Below are positions 11,191 to 22,712 of a DNA stretch of 64,000 nt, piece by piece (the first letter of the stretch is position 1; each line of letters begins with the position of its first letter). The stretch spans positions 186,001 to 250,000 of the forward strand of contig CP114118.1 in assembly GCA_029959195.1 (NCBI GenBank), in the 5' to 3' direction. Below the pieces are notes generated by a model. It had not been told where the DNA came from, ran no database searches, and saw nothing but the letters and a program-made list of their open reading frames with translations. A program made the position numbers and the translations under genes. This DNA is from Dictyophora rubrovolvata. Taxonomy: Eukaryota; Basidiomycota; Agaricomycetes; Phallales; Phallaceae.

Positions 11191-13652
11191 ATGCAGCGCA
11201 CGGTTTTGAGCTCACTTCGGTATTTTTCTGGCTTTGCACAGAGACCGCCTTATTGTGCTTCGCTGCACACCACGGCTTGCGTGTTTAAAGGCAACAAAAA
11301 GAAGGCTCAAAGAAAGGCGAAACCTGCGAAACCTGCGCCACGAAATCATATTAACAGTGAATAAATCATAATGTACTCGTAGCAAGAAGGAAACTCATCC
11401 TTAACCTTCTGTTTCAGCTCCATCCGCAGGATCCAATAGACTCGTTAAATCACTGAAAGACGTTTCTCCTTCTGGCAAATTCGTGCTTGGAAAACATTCT
11501 GCGAAACGACAATCGATTATAAGTCCCAAATATGCACCTCCTGACTTAGATCAACAGCCTACTCCGGTGGATCCATGGCGGGAGCTGGCTCAGCCGCAAA
11601 GGCCTAAAGAGTTTGAGCGCGAGGCTGCTCCGCATGAAGGGAGGATACCCAGTGAACAATTGAAAAAGTCCGTAATCAAATTTCTTAATTTATACCTAGC
11701 GATGATAACGAATCTTTATCGTTCCCTAGTCAACCATCTCGACCAAACTCGCGACCCCTGCGATCCTTCCGAAGTTATCCGCCATCCGACCGAGTATCCT
11801 GGAGTAACCGTTTTACCAGTCAAACATCCCCACCACGCGAATTAATACAACCCAAAACGTCATCAAGTCTCTTATCCAAAAGTACCACGCGAACACATCA
11901 GAATGGCGCACCTCCCTCTACCTCTACACCGCCCCGGAACAGGCCGTCGGACAAGAAGCTATCGTCCGCACTGGAAGAAGACTTTGATCAAGGGGACTCA
12001 ACAGTACCAATAACGGATTTACCCGAAAAATTCTCTTCTCCGCCTTTGCTCTTCGGACTTTTACAGTCTGTTTATGAAGTGTTGGGACCCAGCGCCGTCC
12101 CATCTCCCATTCAAGCTCTATCCCTAAAGCACCTGTTCGCTCACCCCCCACATATCCCTTCCAAAAACAAACCCGCCCAAGACTTTATAACTTCACCATT
12201 AAAATACCCTTGGAATCAACATCTATTAGCGTCGGAAACTGGATCCGGAAAAAGCATCGCTTATTTGCTACCAATGCTCCAGTATCTGAAGTTAACTGAA
12301 CATAACCCCGCTCCACTACCTTCCGATTCATTGCTTCCAGAAGGCCCAGTTCTTCTAAGACCACGAGGTCTCATCCTAGCACCCACACACGAACTATCCC
12401 GCCAACTATCATACTTCACCAAGAGCCTCTTGCACAACATCAAACTCCGCGTACAATGCGCCTCGCAAGCTAACACCGCCAGTTCATCCCATGGTACGAA
12501 CAGTACCACGAGCCAGCTCAAGCGCGCTTTGGAGGCTAACGAGATTGATACTGAGAAGACGAGCGTGTCATCAGCCGCGGAGGAGAGCGACGGCGAATTG
12601 ATTATCGAGAGACGAACTCATCCCGTTGATATATTAGTGGGAACTCCCACGCGTTTGTTGGAGATGGTGAGAGGAATAGGTTGGGATCTCAAAGATCAGA
12701 TTCAGGACGATTGGGATGAGGCGCGGAAACAACGTGCTCGGGATTGGGTTCCTGGTCCGCCCAAGCTGAGTCTTCGGAACGTCGAGTGGGTTGTGGTTGA
12801 TGAAGCCGACGTTTTATTCCGTAAGCACACTGTTTTATAGACCGACTCAAGATCTTGAAATTATTTATTTATTTAGATACTGAATTTGAGCGAGTAACGC
12901 GATCTCTCCTAGCCGATATCGCCCAAGCGCGGGGCTACACCCACCCATCCTTCTCAGACCTAAAATCTGCTCTCCCATCAACACTAAACATTCAAAATCC
13001 CATAGCTCCCGTCAACTACCCTTTCCATCTCCTCTTCACAAGCGCAACAATTCCCATTTCCTTAGGTGCCTACCTCACCCAAAATCATCCCAAGCTCACT
13101 CGTCTCGCATCTCCTAAGCTTCATCAGCTCCCTAAAACGCTCAACGTCGAATATTTTACGTATACTAGCGGGAACAAGAACGCAGAAGTGGATAAAGTCG
13201 TAAAAGCTCTGTGGTCTAAAGAAAAAAATGCGGTGCGGAAATCAAAAATGCTCATCTTTTGCAATAAGAGCTCGAAAGTCGATGAGCTTTACGAATTCCT
13301 GGAGGAGAGGGGTGTCAAATGTCTTGCTCTTACTGGGTCAAGTTCCACGCGATACCATAATTCCAATCGCCATTTGGAAGGTTTCCTAAAAGGAAAAGAA
13401 GGGGAACAATACCCTTTAGATCCCAAGATTCTGATTACCACTTCCTTACTTTCGCGTGGGCTCGATTTCTCACCTTCTATCAAATATGTTATCATCCTTG
13501 ACGAACCCCGCAATATGATCGACTTTTTGCATCGTGCTGGCCGGTCTGGAAGGGCTGGTAACGAAGGACATGTTATCATTTTTACGAAGCTTACTGGGCG
13601 AGGGTCGGGTAGTGCTAAAGAGATGAAAAAGAAGGTTGATGCGTTGACGTGA
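11191..13652 (+). CDS. MRH4: Mitochondrial DEAD-box RNA helicase Mrh4
   Basis: Mrh4 is an ATP-dependent RNA helicase needed for mitochondrial large ribosomal subunit assembly. Four exons are read (11191-11356, 11418-11667, 11700-12820, 12877-13652), about 770 aa. The N-terminus is a basic mitochondrial presequence with few acidic residues (MQRTVLSSLRYFSGFAQRP). A long low-complexity linker follows. Helicase motifs in order are: motif I ASETGSGKS, Ia APTHELSRQ, Ib GTPTRLLE, II VVDEADVLF, III TSATIP, IV IFCNKSSKVDEL, V TTSLLSRGLDF and VI HRAGRSGRAG. The long gap between Ib and II and the variant motif spacing fit the Mrh4 family rather than cytosolic DEAD-box proteins. The second intron would be only 32 nt. 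The true ATG is at 11191; the upstream in-frame codon at 11179 is TTG. Confidence 0.9.
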
Positions 13653-14148
13653 TTATCGATATGAGAATAGATTAGACGCATCTTAGGATTTAATAATATT
13701 ATCGCCGTTCTGCCAGTTTGCACCTCAGCCTGGTTTAGATATACAGTACAACGGTATTATCGGGCAAGGGAATAGCGTTACAGCAAAATTTTGTTTTTCC
13801 TGATGACAGGCGCAACCCTCCGTCTCATTCATTGAGCTTCAGAACACCTTGGCGGCCTGCCTTAAGTGCATCCACCACGTCAGTGACATTACCATCCCCA
13901 ATCTTCTTACACCGCGGTAGCGGGTGTCCATAAGTTTGATAGATTCAGACGAAAACGAAGCAGACAACAAAATGTTTTTTTAAGCAAACCAGTAAAACTC
14001 AGAGCACAAGTTTTTGAGTCGAAAACGTCTTAATTCTTGCATGAATCACGCATTACGCTCTGGAGACTGCAACAAACGTGACTGTGACTGTCACAATTGC
14101 TCATTTTCTGTTTGAACCAGGTTCAACCAACCGTGCAACAAGAAAAAA
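13653..14148. other. Intergenic
   Basis: This is the spacer between MRH4 and the F-box-like gene. Nothing recognisable was found apart from probable terminator and promoter sequence. Confidence 0.5.
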
Positions 14149-15867
14149 ATGGAGCTGCGTTCTTCTTCGTTCACCCTTTTTCCTTACGATATCCTGAGAG
14201 AAATAATTATCTACGATTCCGTGTATACAATGGAAACCGACGAATATTACGAGCCCTTGTTACATTTTCAAGTGGTATCACCTCCCATAGTCGCGTCGCA
14301 CGTCTGCCGTTCGTGGAGACTCTCTCTCCTATCTGATTCCACCTTGTGGACATGCCTTTCTATTCCGGATATGAAGCCAAGTGGCATAATGGAGTTACTT
14401 CGACGATCTAACACTTCTTTATTGAATGTGTTTCTCATCCTGAAACCTTCTCGCAAGATGGAGTATTACGACATGCTCTCTTCCCTTTTTGAGCAGATGT
14501 GTCGATTCAAAATATTGTACATACGCATGCAGGCTACTCCTTGGAGATGGTACAAATTCGATCCTCTCTACGAATTGTTCGATCACGTCTTTGCATACCT
14601 ACTACGACCCGCACCGAGACTTCAAATGTTCTTTCTTTTGTATTTGGACTCTTGCCTCGAGCTGGGTGACACGTATCTAGACCCATTGTTCTCGGGGATT
14701 GCTCCCAATCTTAAACACGTATACCATATACTCTCCCCCGATTTAGGAGAAATTAGCCAACCTCTGTTCCATGATTTATTCGAGCTTCATCTCTACCTCC
14801 CTAAGTGCACTCTAAACTTTGATCGTTTCTTCGATTTCCTCGAACTATCTCCCCGTCTCAAACTGTTACATATTAACGCCGATTGGCACACGCCGGATTT
14901 CGCGTCGGTACCCGTCGAATACCCTTCTAACCGCAAAGTCAACTTTCCAAACTTTAAAGGGCTTGTCCTAGAGGTCGCGAATAGCATGGTCGAATTGATG
15001 GGCTTGATTTTGGAAACAGTGACGTCCCCCCAAGATCCCAAATGGCAGATTACTGTCCAACCCTACCAACTTGAAAATTCGTCGCCAGTACGTCAATATC
15101 TGTCCCGAGCGCGTTTCACATCCCTGACTATCTGGTTTGCTGATTCTGACGCCATACAATTGCTTCTCGAAGAAGATTTCGCCTCAAATTATATCAATCA
15201 ATTCGATGGCAGTACACTAAGGTGCATCCTCGAGGATGTCTGGAAACTGATAGATCTTTGGAATCCGTTAATGAGATATATTGAATCATCTTATATCACT
15301 CACTTGAGCCTCAACGTCGGATCGAAACGCCTGGGCAAGTCAGAGTTGTTCGGGTGTCAATTATTTCCAACAATTGTCGCTTCGATGCCGATGAGAAATT
15401 TAGAGTCCTTAGCTATCAAGTATGAATATACGCTCACCTCCTATAATGACGGGCCATCTTTGTCGTTTTTATCGGAGCTGCTCCCGAATCTGGAAAAAAT
15501 CACGGCTTCGGAATATAATACGAGTACCACAATGGCTGGCGATATAAATCCTATACAAGATCTCGATTTGGATTTGATCTCTATTGATTCAGAAGAGGAT
15601 CTCCCGTCTCCCGATATAGATGTGATAACTTCATCCATTACGTCTGCCATTCCATTCCCCCGTTTACACGAATTACACGTGGAGTTGGAGGCTCCTTTGA
15701 AAGTGGTAGATGCAATCATGCTTCGTACTTGTTCCAGCTTGCGGCAAGAGGAAGGATATCCGTTAAAAGTATCCGTCCGTTGTGGAGAGATGAAGGAAGG
15801 TGTTGAGTTCATACTACAATCACAGGATACTGGTGATATTCATGTCTCCGTTAGTCCCCCCCCTTGA
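14149..15867 (+). CDS. F-box-like / leucine-rich domain protein
   Basis: This is an intronless 572-aa ORF. The first 75 residues look like an F-box: LFPYDILREIII, then a loop, then PPIVASHVCRSWRLSLLSD and LWTCLSI, matching the L-P-x-x-I...V-C-x-x-W...LW pattern of the large mushroom F-box families. The remainder is leucine- and hydrophobic-rich with irregular repeats (for example LFELHLYLPKC, LKLLHINADW, LESLAIKYEY), as expected of a degenerate LRR substrate-binding region. F-box proteins link Skp1-Cul1 ubiquitin ligases to targets; whether this one does is inference. The C-terminal part carries an acidic segment (DLDLDLISIDSEEDLPSPDI). The start has an AAAAA leader before ATG. Sister genes of this type are usually numerous and fast evolving. 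Confidence 0.75.
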   Translation: MELRSSSFTLFPYDILREIIIYDSVYTMETDEYYEPLLHFQVVSPPIVASHVCRSWRLSLLSDSTLWTCLSIPDMKPSGIMELLRRSNTSLLNVFLILKPSRKMEYYDMLSSLFEQMCRFKILYIRMQATPWRWYKFDPLYELFDHVFAYLLRPAPRLQMFFLLYLDSCLELGDTYLDPLFSGIAPNLKHVYHILSPDLGEISQPLFHDLFELHLYLPKCTLNFDRFFDFLELSPRLKLLHINADWHTPDFASVPVEYPSNRKVNFPNFKGLVLEVANSMVELMGLILETVTSPQDPKWQITVQPYQLENSSPVRQYLSRARFTSLTIWFADSDAIQLLLEEDFASNYINQFDGSTLRCILEDVWKLIDLWNPLMRYIESSYITHLSLNVGSKRLGKSELFGCQLFPTIVASMPMRNLESLAIKYEYTLTSYNDGPSLSFLSELLPNLEKITASEYNTSTTMAGDINPIQDLDLDLISIDSEEDLPSPDIDVITSSITSAIPFPRLHELHVELEAPLKVVDAIMLRTCSSLRQEEGYPLKVSVRCGEMKEGVEFILQSQDTGDIHVSVSPPP

Positions 15868-16395
15868 AAGCGAGTAGGTATAATGTATGAAATCATGTTA
15901 AATCAATAATCAAGTGTATGTCTAAATGTGTAATCTATTGTCCTCTACGAATCATAACCAGGAAGTCGTCTGTCTTAGGCTGAAAAACAAAAAATGGAAT
16001 AACCTGACGCATGAACTTGAATCTTGCTTAAATAATGCGCGATTTTCAATAAAATGTAATGATGGTATGGTGTGTGACAATGCGTTACGCACTCCTTGAC
16101 CACAAGCACATAGTCCACATGCACCCACACAACAAGCATTTCAACTGTTCTTTGCTGCCGACGACGATGTCGAGCGCGAGCCAACTAGCCGTAAACGTTA
16201 CAGTGGCAGTCAAGAAAACATCGGAGTGACATACATATAATTATTTACAGCGTATAACGTGCGACTATTAAAAGCCATTGAACAAGCCTTAATGACGTTG
16301 ACCTTTTGTGCCTGCCTTCCTGTGGACTAACCTGGCTGAACTGAAGGAAATTTTTTCAAAGGCCGCTGAATGCCCAGGAGCATGGTCCCGCGATC
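15868..16395. other. Intergenic
   Basis: No gene is supported. A minus ORF at 15975-16184 has no motif. Confidence 0.5.
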
Positions 16396-18106
16396 ATGTT
16401 ATCTCCCGACCCTATTAACAAAGTCTCTCATGCTGTCTCTTTTTCTGGAGAAGACAAGAAAGGGTCAAAAAAGAATCCCAAGAAGAAATCCGATGCCGTT
16501 GTTACAATCGCTGGCAGAACCATAACGATGAAAATGGACGCGCTTGACACGCTTTTTTATTTAATGGCAGAGCGACATCGTATCTACAGGAAACGCACTG
16601 CTGGACTGCCATTCCCGTGGACAAACGATCCGGTGCTCCTCGATAACAGGTTTTGCAACGTTTATCGCGTTTTGGATCGCGGAACGCAGTACGTCGTGAA
16701 TGAGGTCATCAACAAAGGACCTCTCGATCACCGAGAGACGTGTTTTCGCGTTATGTTGTACAAACTATTCAATCGGATTCCTACTTGGGAGTATATCGTT
16801 CAAAAGCTCGGTACGCCTACTTGGGAAACGTTCGACATAGCCAAGTATGGCAGAGTTCTTCGTGCACGCCTGTTGTCCTCACCCATCTACACCAGCGCAT
16901 ATCAAATACCGGCTCCGAAATTGGGTTACACGACATCCTATATGAACCATTTAAGACAACTTCAAATGATGATGGACGATGATGTACCTACATTGTTATT
17001 GCGGAAAACGAGCTTAAAGGACGCTTTTAAACTCATCGAAAGTTATCCGGGAATGGGTCCTTTCCTCGGCTTACAGTAAGAAATCGCTTGATTCATCACC
17101 TTAACACATCTTTCCCGACGTTATATCCAATAGACTACTTCTGGATCTTAACATGACGTCGCAACTCGACTTCTCTGAAAGTGAGTGGGTAACATGCGGG
17201 CCAGGCTCGCGAAACTATCTCCGACAAATATTTGGCAACGACGTCTCGGGTATTGAAAACGAGGCAATTGCTTATCTGCACATTACCCAGAATGACCATT
17301 TCGAGCGGATGGGTATTACAGATCCTCCTTCATTATCTCCCGACCGACCTGGAGTGTCGTATGTTGATATCGAGCATTCATTATGCGAGTGTCATAAATA
17401 TGTTAGGCTGCGAAAACAGCTTGGTACGGGTATGAGGTCGAAGAAGGAGGAATTCAAGCCGAACATTAAAGATGAGGCGAAGGTCAAAATGGATGAAACG
17501 AAGCCTGACGTGAAGAAAACAAAAGTTAAAAGGGAAATAGCCCCCGAAACGGGAACCAAATTAAAAGCGAAAGAGGTCATCAATATCATACTGCCGCCAG
17601 AACGTGAAGTAATCGTTATCTCAGACTCCGAAGATACACCGCAGCGCGAAGTGATCATCATCTCAGATTCTGATTCGAGCTCAGACTTATCGGACGTGGA
17701 AGAAATCTCGGATCCACGAATTCCCATATTTTCCAACCCGAATCAGGCTTTGGTCGACGAGGACATTTACGGCTTTGAAGATGGCGAAGGCGAAGGCGCT
17801 GATCCGGGCCGATATGTTGACGACGATACAGATTACGAGGTTTCCCGGATCGTAGCAGATCGCCGAACGGCGAAAGGAGGATGGGAATACAAAGTGCGGT
17901 GGACCGGGTATGGGCCCGAAGATGATATGTGGTTGCCTGAGCAGGAATTGCAGAATGCTCCGTCGATTTTGAGGGAATGGAGGGTGTCGAGACGAACTAG
18001 GTTACAGAGGAAGATGAAGGCAAAGACGAAGACGAAAACGAAAACAAAGGGTATTGGTCGGAATAAATCTGGTTTGAAATCACGGATCAAAAATTTTTCG
18101 GTTTGA
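16396..18106 (+). CDS. HMUDK-helical (aGPT-Pplase-like) domain protein with SIMs and chromodomain
   Basis: Two exons (16396-17075 and 17134-18106, intron 58 nt) encode about 550 aa. Residues about 45-325 match what I recall of the 5-hmdU DNA kinase helical / alpha-glutamyl-putrescinyl-thymine pyrophosphorylase-like domain of mushroom fungi: AERHRIYRKRTAGLPFPWT, RFCNVYRVLDRGTQYV, FRVMLYKLFNRIPTWE, YPGMGPFLGLQ, then across the intron LLLDLN, FSESEWVTCGPGS and VDIEHSLCECHKYVR. This fold was predicted to act on hypermodified thymine in DNA. A charged Lys/Glu linker follows, then two SUMO-interaction-like motifs (EVIVISDSED, EVIIISDSDS, about 382-409). A chromodomain lies at about 460-510 (EYKVRWTGYGPEDDMWLPEQ), then a Lys/Thr-rich basic tail. 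The domain order suggests a chromatin-bound DNA-base-modification or silencing factor. That role is inference. Confidence 0.8.
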
Positions 18107-18529
18107 CCGAATTGCGTTTTTTTGAGTTATTTTTGCTTCTTTGCTATTTGAACTGCTGTTCATTTTAACCGGAAGGTTAGTTATAATAATGTATTTAGTG
18201 CTTAAGCTTGTCACATATTGTACATGTAGATATTTGGAGCAGGGAGGAAACGACACCGAAGACGCATCTAGTTTAGTCCCACACTTTAATTTCATCTCTC
18301 TAACTCTATCCGACCCTCACCTAGTACCCTTCAAAATATAATGTTCTTCACACCCCACTTTTCAAGTTGCAAACCGGCCAGCTTACAAAAGTCGCGACTT
18401 AGGTTGATCTGAAATGATGATGGCAGGCCCGTCGAAAAATCAAGCCCAAGCGAGCTCATTTTGATTCATTGTTCATAATTAGATAAATAATGTCCTTACA
18501 CATACAACAATGATGTTCTCAGTGTGAAT
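18107..18529. other. Intergenic between convergent genes
   Basis: This is the convergent 3' region of the chromodomain gene and peptidase copy B. Nothing further was seen. Confidence 0.5.
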
Positions 18530-20547
18530 TTAATTCGTAACAGCATTTGTGAATGGAGTAGTAGCAATACCAACCTGATTGTTGTCAGCGTCGTAAACAG
18601 TAAGGTAGCGTCTCCTAAAAAAGTCCCGCACATACAAAAGTGAGTAACGGAATAGGATATTATTATTGGTGAAGAAACTGCCGTACAAGAAAGGCACTCC
18701 AAAAATGACATCAGAACTGCCTGAATTGCTGGGTTTTCCACCGTCGATTACGGCCAAGAAAAGATCCCCAGGTTTTGTATTAAGTGCTGATTGAAGTTGC
18801 GCATCAGCTGTCAGAGTGAACGAATTCTTGGGGGAAAATCCAATTAAGTGATTACATATAATCGAGAGACATGATACTCACCCCTCCGATTACAAAATTT
18901 AGAGGCTTTAAATTAGGTAGCTGGTCGGGTGTGATCTTCAGAAGACCGGTACTGGGGTCAGTTGTAGCCCCTGTTACAGTCTTATATTTCTGAAAACCGT
19001 CGGAGGCCATTACGACAGATGCAGTTCCCGTATCTTCAAAAAAAAAAATCCACGTCAAAACCTCAGAATTAAACACCAAAAGTATGTCGTACCCAAGAAA
19101 CCAGCCACGTTTGTCAGGATCGGGGTACCTCCGTAGCTAATATTCAGAATGTTTATGCCCCTGATTGAGAGCTGTAATCATTCAAAGGTACGCACTTCAC
19201 GTCCGTGTCTACACCCCAAAATCTACTTGAGGGTTCTTTAGTCGTGATGGGAACAAAATGAACTGATCCCGTTATTTTACTCGCGTCAAAGCCGCCAAAT
19301 GTAATTTCACCGTTCGTTTGAGATATTGTCGTGAATGGTTGCAACGAAACGCTAAACTGTCTGTTAAGGATAATACCTATGGGAACTCTGTTATTGGCGT
19401 TATCTATCCGATGAGATCATAATTCAGACCATTGTTTTTCATAGTCTGTGTGAATGATGTTACATTCCGATCACCAACCTGCAATTTTTTAAAAAAAAAA
19501 CTTACCTCAAGCACAGTGTCGATTATAGTGCTTGGACTTCCAATCAAACTGCCTTGAGTGAGTTTAGCAGGTCCTATATATATATATTGTTCGATTGGTG
19601 TTCAGATCTAACTTCTAAACTGTAACGAACCAAGACCAATAATTCCGTCAATGTTGTCAACTAACGAATTAGGTTAATGTCTTCAAATCTTTCGAGGAAA
19701 CAGAAGGGACTCACCCTCAAAACCTGTGCTATTAAATGCGGCACCGATGCTTTGTCCTTTAACAACAATATTTGATGGCAGAGTAATTGTCTCAAAAACT
19801 GGAATGGCGTAATATGAAATAAATATTGTGAGTTATAAATGACCGGACCAAAAAATACCTTCTTTTCCGAACTTGACAGAATCAGTGAATTAGTACAGAT
19901 ACTGTCGGAAGAAATTTGGTACTCACGAACGAGGAACCCGAAATGTATGACACCGACACATTTTCGCCAGTTTCTTGTATCGGTGAAGTTAAAACGAGCG
20001 GTGTGCGGGCTCCCGCCCAGGTGTTGGATGAACCGCTATATTAGCGTAATATACATATAAGATAGGTATCTGTTTGAAGATGGAAAATTGCGAGTATTTA
20101 CGTATCCACGAAAAGGGTAACAGAAGAGCTACCGATGCCAGCGGACATAGTGTATATTAACTTGATGAAAAGGCGGGGCATCAGGTAAAAAACGAAAGGT
20201 ACATCAAAACGGAAATCCCACCCCCTGATCGGTAATGGGGACGCTGAGGGCGACAGCTGTGAGAGTTTGTCTAGCCTTGAGATTTGCCTTTCTTTTGGCC
20301 AGCTCGACGAGACGACGAGCACGAACACGATCAGCCTATTTTAATGCACATTTTTCAAAGAAATTAAAGAAAGAGGTTTATATGGCGCCCCTTTGCCTCG
20401 TACCTCAAGCGCCTCGCTCGTCCCAACAGCTACGTTTGAGCGGCCAGTAAGAGGCAACGAAATTACAGGTTCTCGAACAACCACTGGAGGTGAAGGTAAT
20501 GCCAAAACGGCAGCGAAAAGTAGAACAAGAGAAAAAATTGAACGCAT
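18530..20547 (-). CDS. A1 aspartic peptidase, copy B (intact)
   Basis: This is a secreted pepsin-family endopeptidase, polyporopepsin-like. It reads from ATG at 20547 (MRSIFSLVLLFAAVLALPSP, signal peptide) through about ten short exons to NAVTN-stop at 18530. The propeptide exon has a basic run (ADRVRARRLVELAKRKA). The first active-site motif is VDT, intron, GSSNTWAGA. The flap region reads VSYISGSSF. Further blocks are TITLPSNIVVKGQSIGAAFN and ITFGGFDASKITGSVHFVPI. The second active site is FLDTGTASVVMASD. The C-terminus is FGVPFLYGSFFT, then FRRRYLTVYDADNNQVGIA. Both catalytic DTG motifs are present and I saw no interruption. It is the most divergent of the five copies in the window and the only one on the minus strand. 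A TATA-like GTATAAATTA (minus strand) lies about 75 bp upstream. Confidence 0.85.
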
Positions 20548-22712
20548 TAAAAAGTGAATAAGAATATGAAGAGGGACAAAATAAGGGGTTTTGCCGTTCG
20601 TTTGGCAGCCCCCATGTAATTTATACGCACCGCACGGGCATGTGCCCGCCCGGCCTCGTCTGACCGTGCTGTGTGCAGTGCCAACACAACCTATCCCGCA
20701 GCGCAGTACCCTTGCATCCTGCAAGGGCTCACCCACCCCGTAGAATTTGCTTCCACCTTACGCTTATTTGTATTTGATTGTATGTATGTATAAATTGATT
20801 TTTGTAACTCCGCTAATAGTCGGTCTTTGTTGTTTTTCCTCGCGGCTTATTATCTCCCGCCGTTCTATCTCCTTTCCTTTCAAAGAGTGTGTTTATTCTA
20901 TTTTTCGTTTCCACTCATTGCATTATCTGTCTGCTATCAACCAACATCCTTCGCGACGCGCAGTCTCCGCGGCTCCTATCCGCTGCGGTCCGATCCTCAT
21001 TCATTTCGAATGCGTCTGTCATGTGTTACTTCAAGCTTAGTTCTCAATTGTCATGTACATGAAGAACTACTATGCAAAGGCGGCTCCTTGTCCTTCATCT
21101 TAACATTAGATCGTTTCCGTTTCTGCGTATTATCATTTGTGTAAAGACAACTATATAAACTTTCCAGAAATACAATTGGACCGGTTGACCAGTCCATTTT
21201 GAGTCCATTTAGGTAGCCTATACATTTCTTCCGCCTATTCTCTGCAATAAACTCAGCATCTAATCTTGGATCTTGATTTTGTTGGAATATGATCAAAGTT
21301 TTCCAAGGTGGCAAAACTTGCATTGCCGAAGAAGCTTGAATTCTCGTGCATGTAAGTATACATATGTGCGTCGTGCACTTTTTTTACATTAGAATTGTCA
21401 ACCGAACTTGCTAATTTCACTGTACGTTACTCATTTCCCATATTATTTGACTCCTTTCTACTGACATATTTACTCCTCAGCAATTCCAAGCCGTTGCGCC
21501 GACCGATCATGTGTCTTCTAACTTTTATGTTTCTCTTTGCCGAGCAGTGGGCATCGTGAGATCTGAGAACCTGGGCTCAGAACTTTCAGATAGAGTGTAG
21601 CAATTCAAAATGACTCGGATACAACTAGGAAATGCAGCTCGGGTTTCGGAGTGGGTGTCTTCATACTGAATTCTTTAGCTGAACGTCCTTCCCAATTTAA
21701 TTATAAACTACTGTCGTAGTCTTATTACAAAATATGTTAGTATATAAATACTTCAATCAGACAGACAGTGAGTCTACTATCGAGCTGGGATTTTTGTGAC
21801 AACTCCACATAGAAAATTTAAACATTAGCTCTGCTGCTGGTTGTGTAGCGAGAGAATATCACAATGTATTTCATCTCGCTTATTTTCGACGTCTTTTGCC
21901 GTTTGTTTTGAATCAAGAGTATGACAATGTGAGTGAAAGTCGGACCGTGAGCACCACCTCCTCCCATTGACCCATCATCTGACATCGAGAGCTGCTTTCC
22001 GAGAAATGCGACGACGTGCACTGCGTATGCCTTTCTTGGTTCTAAAATTTACTCGGAGTTCGACTAACACACGAGGCGACCGTGCCTATCATGTTAAAGA
22101 CTGCGGGACTGCGGGAGTGCGCACGATTCAAACTTCTTGTTCCAATACAGCAAGAAGATCTTCTCGCGAACGTGCGTTTGAAAAATCACAGCACTAACAG
22201 CAATAGAGATTCCGAGTCCCGTCGTAGGACGTAGGCCGTTCGCTCCTTCTGGAGATCAAATCCAGTCGACGCAGCCAGACCCACGCTGGTCACTTCAAGT
22301 TCACGTCAGTCTAGCTTCCCGATAGTATAGATCCACCCTTCAAAGTTGGCGTGAATTCTTCCGATTGGTTCGCAGGTACATAGCAAGTACACTGCACACC
22401 TCTCGCTTGCCTCGCCTGTCATTATTGCCAGTGTAATAGTACTTTCGAACTTGCTTTGGATTAGATTCGTTAGTGTGAAAGGCACTGCATTATTTTTGCA
22501 TTCCTTTCTGACCGCAGTGATGTCACCATATGCTTGTCCATATACGGAAATACGCGAAGATTGTATTCACGCTCCGATGGTACTGTGACAATGACAGTGA
22601 CATTTGCACGCTAAAGCCTTAATGTAGGCAAGTTCATATAAAGAAAAAAGTTTTGTTTGACAGCGCAGCTAACGTTTCCTCGCTCCGCTCAGGCTGGCAG
22701 ACTTCAGTCTCT
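20548..22712. other. Gene-free stretch with two promoters
   Basis: This spacer lies between peptidase B (-) and the MFS gene (+). It holds the B promoter, including a 25-bp block at 20651-20675 shared with copy C. Short ORFs around 20750-22200 are not supported as genes. Confidence 0.4.
20651..20675 (-). promoter_or_regulatory. Promoter block shared by peptidases B and C
   Basis: On the minus strand this reads CACACAGCACGGTCAGACGA followed by GGCCG. The same block, with three or so changes, lies upstream of copy C at 27768-27792 on the plus strand. It sits about 105-130 bp before the ATG of B and about 140-165 bp before that of C, so it is probably a regulatory site and not just shared leader sequence. 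Confidence 0.45.

Noticed and set aside
20341-20736. 131-codon minus ORF starting upstream of peptidase B
   Set aside because: Its upstream part is promoter and 5'-UTR sequence; the real start is the internal ATG at 20547, which opens a signal peptide.
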